A stretch of 64,000 bases of DNA, from contig OY755042.1 of NCBI GenBank assembly GCA_963576565.1, positions 5,632,112 through 5,696,111 of the forward strand, in the 5' to 3' direction. The translations under genes and the position numbers were made by a program. This document shows, piece after piece, positions 60,041 to 64,000 of this stretch (position 1 is its first letter; each line of letters opens with the position of its first letter). This DNA comes from Aspidapion aeneum. Lineage: Eukaryota; Arthropoda; Insecta; Coleoptera; Brentidae. Under the pieces are notes generated by a model. It saw only the letters and a program-made list of their open reading frames with translations, was not told the origin of the DNA and made no database searches.

Positions 60041-61317
60041 TGTTGACTGTTTGTCGGCTTCTCGAAGACTGGTGGTTAGTCTGTCACGGGCGCAGGTTAT
60101 ATACGCTATGGTGGGCGGGGCGTATATCAGAGCTGGTCGGTGATTGGTCACTTTCCCGAGATTCAGTTTTGTTATTGTAAGGGAGCCGTTTAGTGTTTTT
60201 ATATATTTATTATTTATTATATTATTATTATAATTATAACGCCCCTCATAAACCCAAAGTCTGGTTTCGATATGTAGATGACACTTTTGTCGTTTGGCCT
60301 TATGGTAGAGACAGCCTTAATGAATTTCTCGACCACATTAACAGCATACACCCCAGTATACAACTTACAATGGAAACAGAGAACAACAGAGAATTGACAT
60401 TGCTTGACGTACTAGTAACGAGGAAAGAGGGACGACTAGGACATACCATATACAGAAAACCTACTCACACAGACCGCTACCTAAACAACACATCTAACCA
60501 CCACCCGTGCCAAAGAAAAGGGGTAATAAGAACATTGGTAGAGAGGGCGAAAAGAATCTGCGAACCAGAACATCTAGACAAAGAATTAAACCATCTTAAA
60601 AACGCCCTCATAGCAAATGGATACAATCAAAGCGACATAGATAAATGTATACGACCAGAGCCGAGCACTAGAAGTAATAGTAGCGGTGGACTGAGCAGCC
60701 GCGAAGTTACTTCAAGAGCCTTTCTGCCCTACATCCCTAGAGTGACGGATAGGATCGGACGTATTCTGGGAAAACACAACATAAAAACGATCTTCAAGCC
60801 ACCTAAGAAGATCGAGAACCACCTCAGATCTGCGAAGGATATAAGGGACCCACTAAGTTCTTCAGGAGTATACCGCATTCCTTGTACCTGTGGAAGTGTC
60901 TACATCGGAACAACCAAACGGTCCGTAAACACAAGAAACAAAGAACACAAACCCAACTGTCGACTCGGACATACGGAAAAATCCGCAGTTGCAAACCACA
61001 CACTAAACAATGAAGACCACCGAATAAAATTCGAAGACACACAAGTTCTCTGCGCCTCCTCTTCTTACTATCCAAGACTTTATAGAGAAACAATCGAAAT
61101 TCATAAACACCAGCAGAACTTCAACAGATCTGAAGAAACTCTTAAAATTAACAGAACATGGGTACCGATTCTTAAAAACACTAAACGGCTCCCTTACAAT
61201 AACAAAACTGAATCTCGGGAAAGTGACCAATCACCGACCAGCTCTGATATACGCCCCGCCCACCATAGCGTATATAACCTGCGCACCAGTCTTCGAGAAG
61301 CCGACAAACGGTCAACA

Positions 61318-61360
61318 TCTCCTGAAGTTGCCATCCACTCGAAATGGCGAAACGTCGAGA
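61318..61360 (+). ncRNA. Degraded hammerhead motif, right PLE-B terminal repeat
   Basis: The core reads CTGAAGT, so the last invariant A is T, and stem II has a mismatch (GCCATC with AATGGC). GAAACGTC remains. Probably weak or inactive, unlike the left repeat of the same element. Confidence 0.6.
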
Positions 61361-61693
61361 ACGAATTTCCAACGACGACGGCCGAACAGCCCGAAAGCAC
61401 ACCCACCATTGGACGATGGCCGCGAAAGCCTTTCACAATTTGTCATGCATGAGTATTTTTAAATAGGCATTTAAAGGAGTTAACATACCAAGGGGATAGC
61501 AAACTTACCTTAAAAATTATTATATATATAATTATAACACATTGTACTTACCCATCTAAAAGACTCAAATGTGTAGTACATATTTTATTTTAATCATCAA
61601 TTGTTTTGGCTGTTTTCCAACCAAGAAAAAAAATAAAATTTAGTGTGGAAGACTAAAGATTTCCTGTTGTAAAAATTGTCTTCGTTTTTATAG

Positions 61694-61879
61694 ATAAAAG
61701 ATCGATCTTGACCTCAACATGTACTTGCGCCTGCGAAATGTGTCCAGAGGGCACGCGACTGTGTCCATCGTCCAACATTTGCATTGATAAAAATCTATGG
61801 TGCAATGGATTAGTGGATTGCCCGGATGACGAAATAGGGTGCATTACGCTGACCACACCAAGCACACAAATTACCCCAG
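61694..61879 (+). CDS. Hml: Hemocytin/hemolectin-like, exon 10: LDL-receptor class A domain
   Basis: Acceptor TTTTTATAG, donor GTTAGT. After Asn (shared codon) it reads KRSILTSTCTCACEMCPEGT, then CPSSNICIDKNLWCNGLVDC and PDDEIGC. The six-cysteine pattern with WCNGLVDCPDDE is an LDL-receptor class A module with its calcium-binding acidic cluster. A Thr-rich linker (LTTPSTQITP) follows. It ends with one base in the next codon, so the gene continues beyond the window or after a further long intron. A hairpin-ended element starts 23 bases after the donor. Confidence 0.92.
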
Positions 61880-61902
61880 GTTAGTGTTTAAGGCTGTGTT
61901 TT

Positions 61903-62052
61903 AGCTCACACATATACTATACTATAGTGATCCTAATTTTTTCGAGAAAAAAAAAGTTGCTCCGATTTCAAAAATTTTTATATATCTTTGCGTTTCAGAT
62001 GATTTTGAAACTTTTTTGTTGCGCCGTCTGTCTGTCTCTCTGTCTGTCTGTA

Positions 62053-62095
<43 letters not shown>

Positions 62096-62653
62096 ATGTC
62101 TGTCTGTATGTCTGTATGTCTGTCTGTAACGACCAACGCGCATAACTCAAAAACCGCTTGCCCGATTTCAATGAAATTTGGTACCTAGGCTGGGTCTTGA
62201 GTCGAGATGGTCCCATTTAAAAATGAACAAAATCCACCGAACACAAGCCAAATAAAGGGGTAGATTTTAAAAATTAGAGTTTATGTGAAAATATGGCGTG
62301 TGTGATATCAAACGAAAGGTAATTGAGTTTGGAGTTAAACAAAATATATTTTAGTTTTTTTTAAGGGTGGGGGTAGATTTCAAAAATTACAGTTTACGTA
62401 AAAATATGGCGTGTGTGATATCAAATGAAAGGTAATTGAGTCCGGAGTTAAACAAAATATATTTTAGTTTTTGTTTTTTTAAGGGTGGGGGTAGATTTCA
62501 AAAATTTGAGTTTAAGTCAAAACATGTCTTTTGTGGTATCAAACGAAAGTATGGGATTGAATAAAATTTATTTTAGTTTTTAGTTATATCAGCTCACATA
62601 ACTATAGTAGATACCTAGTGTGAGCTTAGGGGCCCATATATTGGCAGAGTATT
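61903..62653 (+). mobile_element. Hairpin-ended INE/Helentron-like element, copy 5
   Basis: The 5' hairpin has lost its inner arm. TCTG/TATG array at 62026-62127, ACCGCTTG block near 62152, three ~110-bp units, 3' hairpin 62591-62627 and terminus GGCAGAGTATT. Confidence 0.83.
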
Positions 62654-63334
62654 TTTTCAAACGACCAAATTCTAAAATGTTTTATTAAATAATAAAAATT
62701 GAAATCAAGCAAAATTAAAGATGTAACCAGTGTTGTTAAAGCTTTAAATTTACTAATTAACAAAAGGCCCCCAATAGTTATTTGTTGTTTTTAGTAGAAA
62801 AGCAGTTTTATGAAAAAATTTCTTTTTTTTGTAATCGACCGATAGAAAAGGAGAGTTGCCGCATTAAAAGTAGTTTTTATAAGAAAACACTTATATCTTT
62901 ATTTTTTGGAAATAAAGTTTATTTAGGCATTTTACTAAAGCTTAAACCAATAGGTAACTTATTTTGGAAAAGAAAGAAAAAATACAGTAATTTTTCAAAA
63001 AGTACGGCATTTCTTTCGCTTTTACCCCAATATGAAATATTTTAAATCGAGATAACGCTTGTTTTTATTTAAGAAAAATACGTGTCTTGATTTGAGCAAA
63101 TAATTCTCTTGTTTGTAAAAATTTTTATTGTTTTTTTTTCTTGAGTCAAGAAAATATAACTCTCTTATTGAGACAAGAGAAGGAATGTCATGCATAAAAT
63201 TTTTTAAAATAGAATGACCTCAGCCAACGTACTTCGATTTGAAACAATTTATGATGCATGATCAGGAAAATTGGTATTTCTTCATTAAAAATAATTTATA
63301 AAAGTCATTAGAGAATTATTGAAATACAGCCAGG
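62654..63334. other. Unassigned intronic sequence
   Basis: AT-rich, including open frames without any recognisable domain. No exon with hemocytin-like cysteines was found. Confidence 0.4.
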
Positions 63335-63500
63335 CTATAATTGTGCCAGGCACTATTTTGACACATTCACATTGAAAACCGACAGTTGATCCTTCAAAAT
63401 TGACATACCAAAGTCGAATGTAAAACTTTCGTCGTTTATTTTTAATTAATAAAAGAAGGCACTATTTATTCTGGTTCATATAGTACACAAAGGCCGTGTG
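63335..63500 (+). repeat. Dispersed repeat, copy 2
   Basis: Matches 7738-7910 in order and orientation; the ends are not defined. Confidence 0.6.
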
Positions 63501-63953
63501 TTTGTGCTGAGACAGTCGAAAATTTCTTAGGGGGTTAGGTTGGGTCAACAGAGGGTGATGAAAAAATCAACAATGTGGTCGAGGAGAGTTGCTTTATTGT
63601 CTGAGCTTGAGCTAAATAGGAAAAGTTTACAATTAATGCCTAAACACTAACAAAGGCTATGCCCCCCCATGCCCCATTCTAACCTAACTTTCCCATGCGT
63701 GCTGCCTAATTACTTAAAAAATGGTACATACCTAAATAGGAAAAGACCTGCCGGTGGGGTCACCTCGAGGAGGTTAAACACCAAAAACAATTGGTTCAAA
63801 ACCATAAATAACTCAAACAGATTTAATTGCGAAGCAAGTGCGGATCAAGATGGCCGAAAAAGAAAGACCGATTTTACGCTTGACAGAATGAGAGTTATGG
63901 TTCCTTGATTTCAAAGCGGGAGATTTGAAATTAATATATGTAGCATGGCAAAC
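63501..63953. other. Unassigned intronic sequence
   Basis: No exon or repeat partner seen; includes a C-rich run near 63661-63673. Confidence 0.4.
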
Positions 63954-64000
63954 CAGGGCTATCAAAACGGACGGGCCACGATCCTCCACTTTGTTGACGT
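63954..64000 (+). mobile_element. CAGGGCTATC non-autonomous DNA element, copy 6, cut by window end
   Basis: It begins CAGGGCTATCAAAACGG and matches the start of copy 1 for all 47 visible bases, after flank GGCAAAC. Confidence 0.9.

Larger units (their letters stand above)
59951..61443 (+). mobile_element. Penelope-like family B element with 11-bp target duplication
   Basis: CATGCATGAGT flanks it at 59940-59950 and 61444-61454. An inverted terminal repeat (59951-60200) precedes a long frame (60235-61440). The frame encodes KPKVWFRYVDDTFVVWPYGR with the intact YVDD catalytic motif, YRKPTHTDRYLNN, RVTDRIGRILGKHNIKTIFK, VYRIPCTCGSVYIGTTKRSV (GIY-YIG) and an endonuclease tail, ending in the right terminal repeat. 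The RT is 5'-truncated just before YVDD, so the copy is not autonomous. The good frame suggests recent insertion. Confidence 0.92.
57253..61693 (+). other. Intron 9 (4.4 kb)
   Basis: It contains two family B PLE copies (57325 and 59951) with a LINE 5' region between them (58620). Bases 59701-59939 and 61455-61693 have nothing identified. Confidence 0.8.

Noticed and set aside
60824..61230. Minus-strand frames rich in Cys and Leu
   Set aside because: They are antisense shadows of the PLE-B endonuclease frame read on the plus strand.
62782..63045. Possible further hemocytin exon after exon 10
   Set aside because: It lacks the Cys pattern, the frame is Lys/Phe-rich from AT-rich DNA, and the required start phase and acceptor do not fit.

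Overview
This is a piece of a TE-rich, AT-rich arthropod nuclear genome, most likely an insect. Candidates include beetles with large genomes, but the species cannot be fixed from sequence alone. The only host gene I can support is a multi-exon plus-strand gene encoding a hemocytin/hemolectin-type secreted clotting protein. Ten internal coding exons (3302-61879, 2265 coding bases, about 755 residues) join with compatible phases at GT-AG borders. In order they encode a Mucin-2 WxxW-like module, a chitin-binding type 2 domain, a TIL/VWC-like cysteine-rich stretch with a Ser/Thr/Pro linker, two tandem F5/8C (discoidin) domains, another TIL/VWC stretch and an LDL-receptor class A domain. Neither the gene's start nor its end lies in the window.

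The exons make up only 3.5% of the window. The 3.7-10.2 kb introns are layered with mobile elements. (1) Five copies of a hairpin-ended, Helentron/INE-like element carry a TCTG-type microsatellite that ranges from tens of bases to about 2.1 kb (9.4, 16.7, 22.5-25.3, 56.2 and 61.9 kb). (2) A ~0.6 kb element beginning CAGGGCTATC has 7-bp target duplications at five complete copies; a sixth is cut by the window end. (3) Penelope-like elements fall into at least three families (19.5, 26.1, 33.1, 43.6, 55.0, 57.3 and 60.0 kb). One family has terminal repeats that fold as hammerhead ribozymes. (4) Non-LTR retrotransposon pieces occur at 0, 28, 29.6, 36, 40.2, 42.7 and 58.6 kb. (5) There are mariner remnants (3.7 and 20.4 kb), a Transib-like element (51.7-53.4 kb) and many foldback elements. 

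Region by region: 0-3.3 kb has a LINE end and a foldback ending 91 bp before the first exon; 3.6-13.6 kb has mariner, zinc-finger, foldback, 7-bp-TSD and hairpin-element insertions; 14-18 kb has a foldback, a 142-bp tandem element and a microsatellite element; 19-22 kb has PLE ends, the 7-bp-TSD element and mariner; 22.5-25.3 kb is the giant microsatellite element; 26-36.7 kb has PLE and LINE pieces, two 7-bp-TSD copies and minisatellites; 37.1-37.6 kb is a near-perfect palindrome with two complete hammerhead folds; 38-47 kb has foldbacks, a jockey element split by another element, and a PLE with a 13-bp duplication; 48-56 kb has palindromes and the Transib-like element; 56-64 kb has hairpin elements and PLE family B.

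The strongest leads are the ribozyme-bearing palindrome and terminal repeats, the nested insertion at 40.7-42.7 kb whose removal restores a jockey reading frame, the 7-bp-TSD family, and the number of elements sitting within 10-75 bp of hemocytin splice donors. All calls are from reading the sequence; no database search was run.
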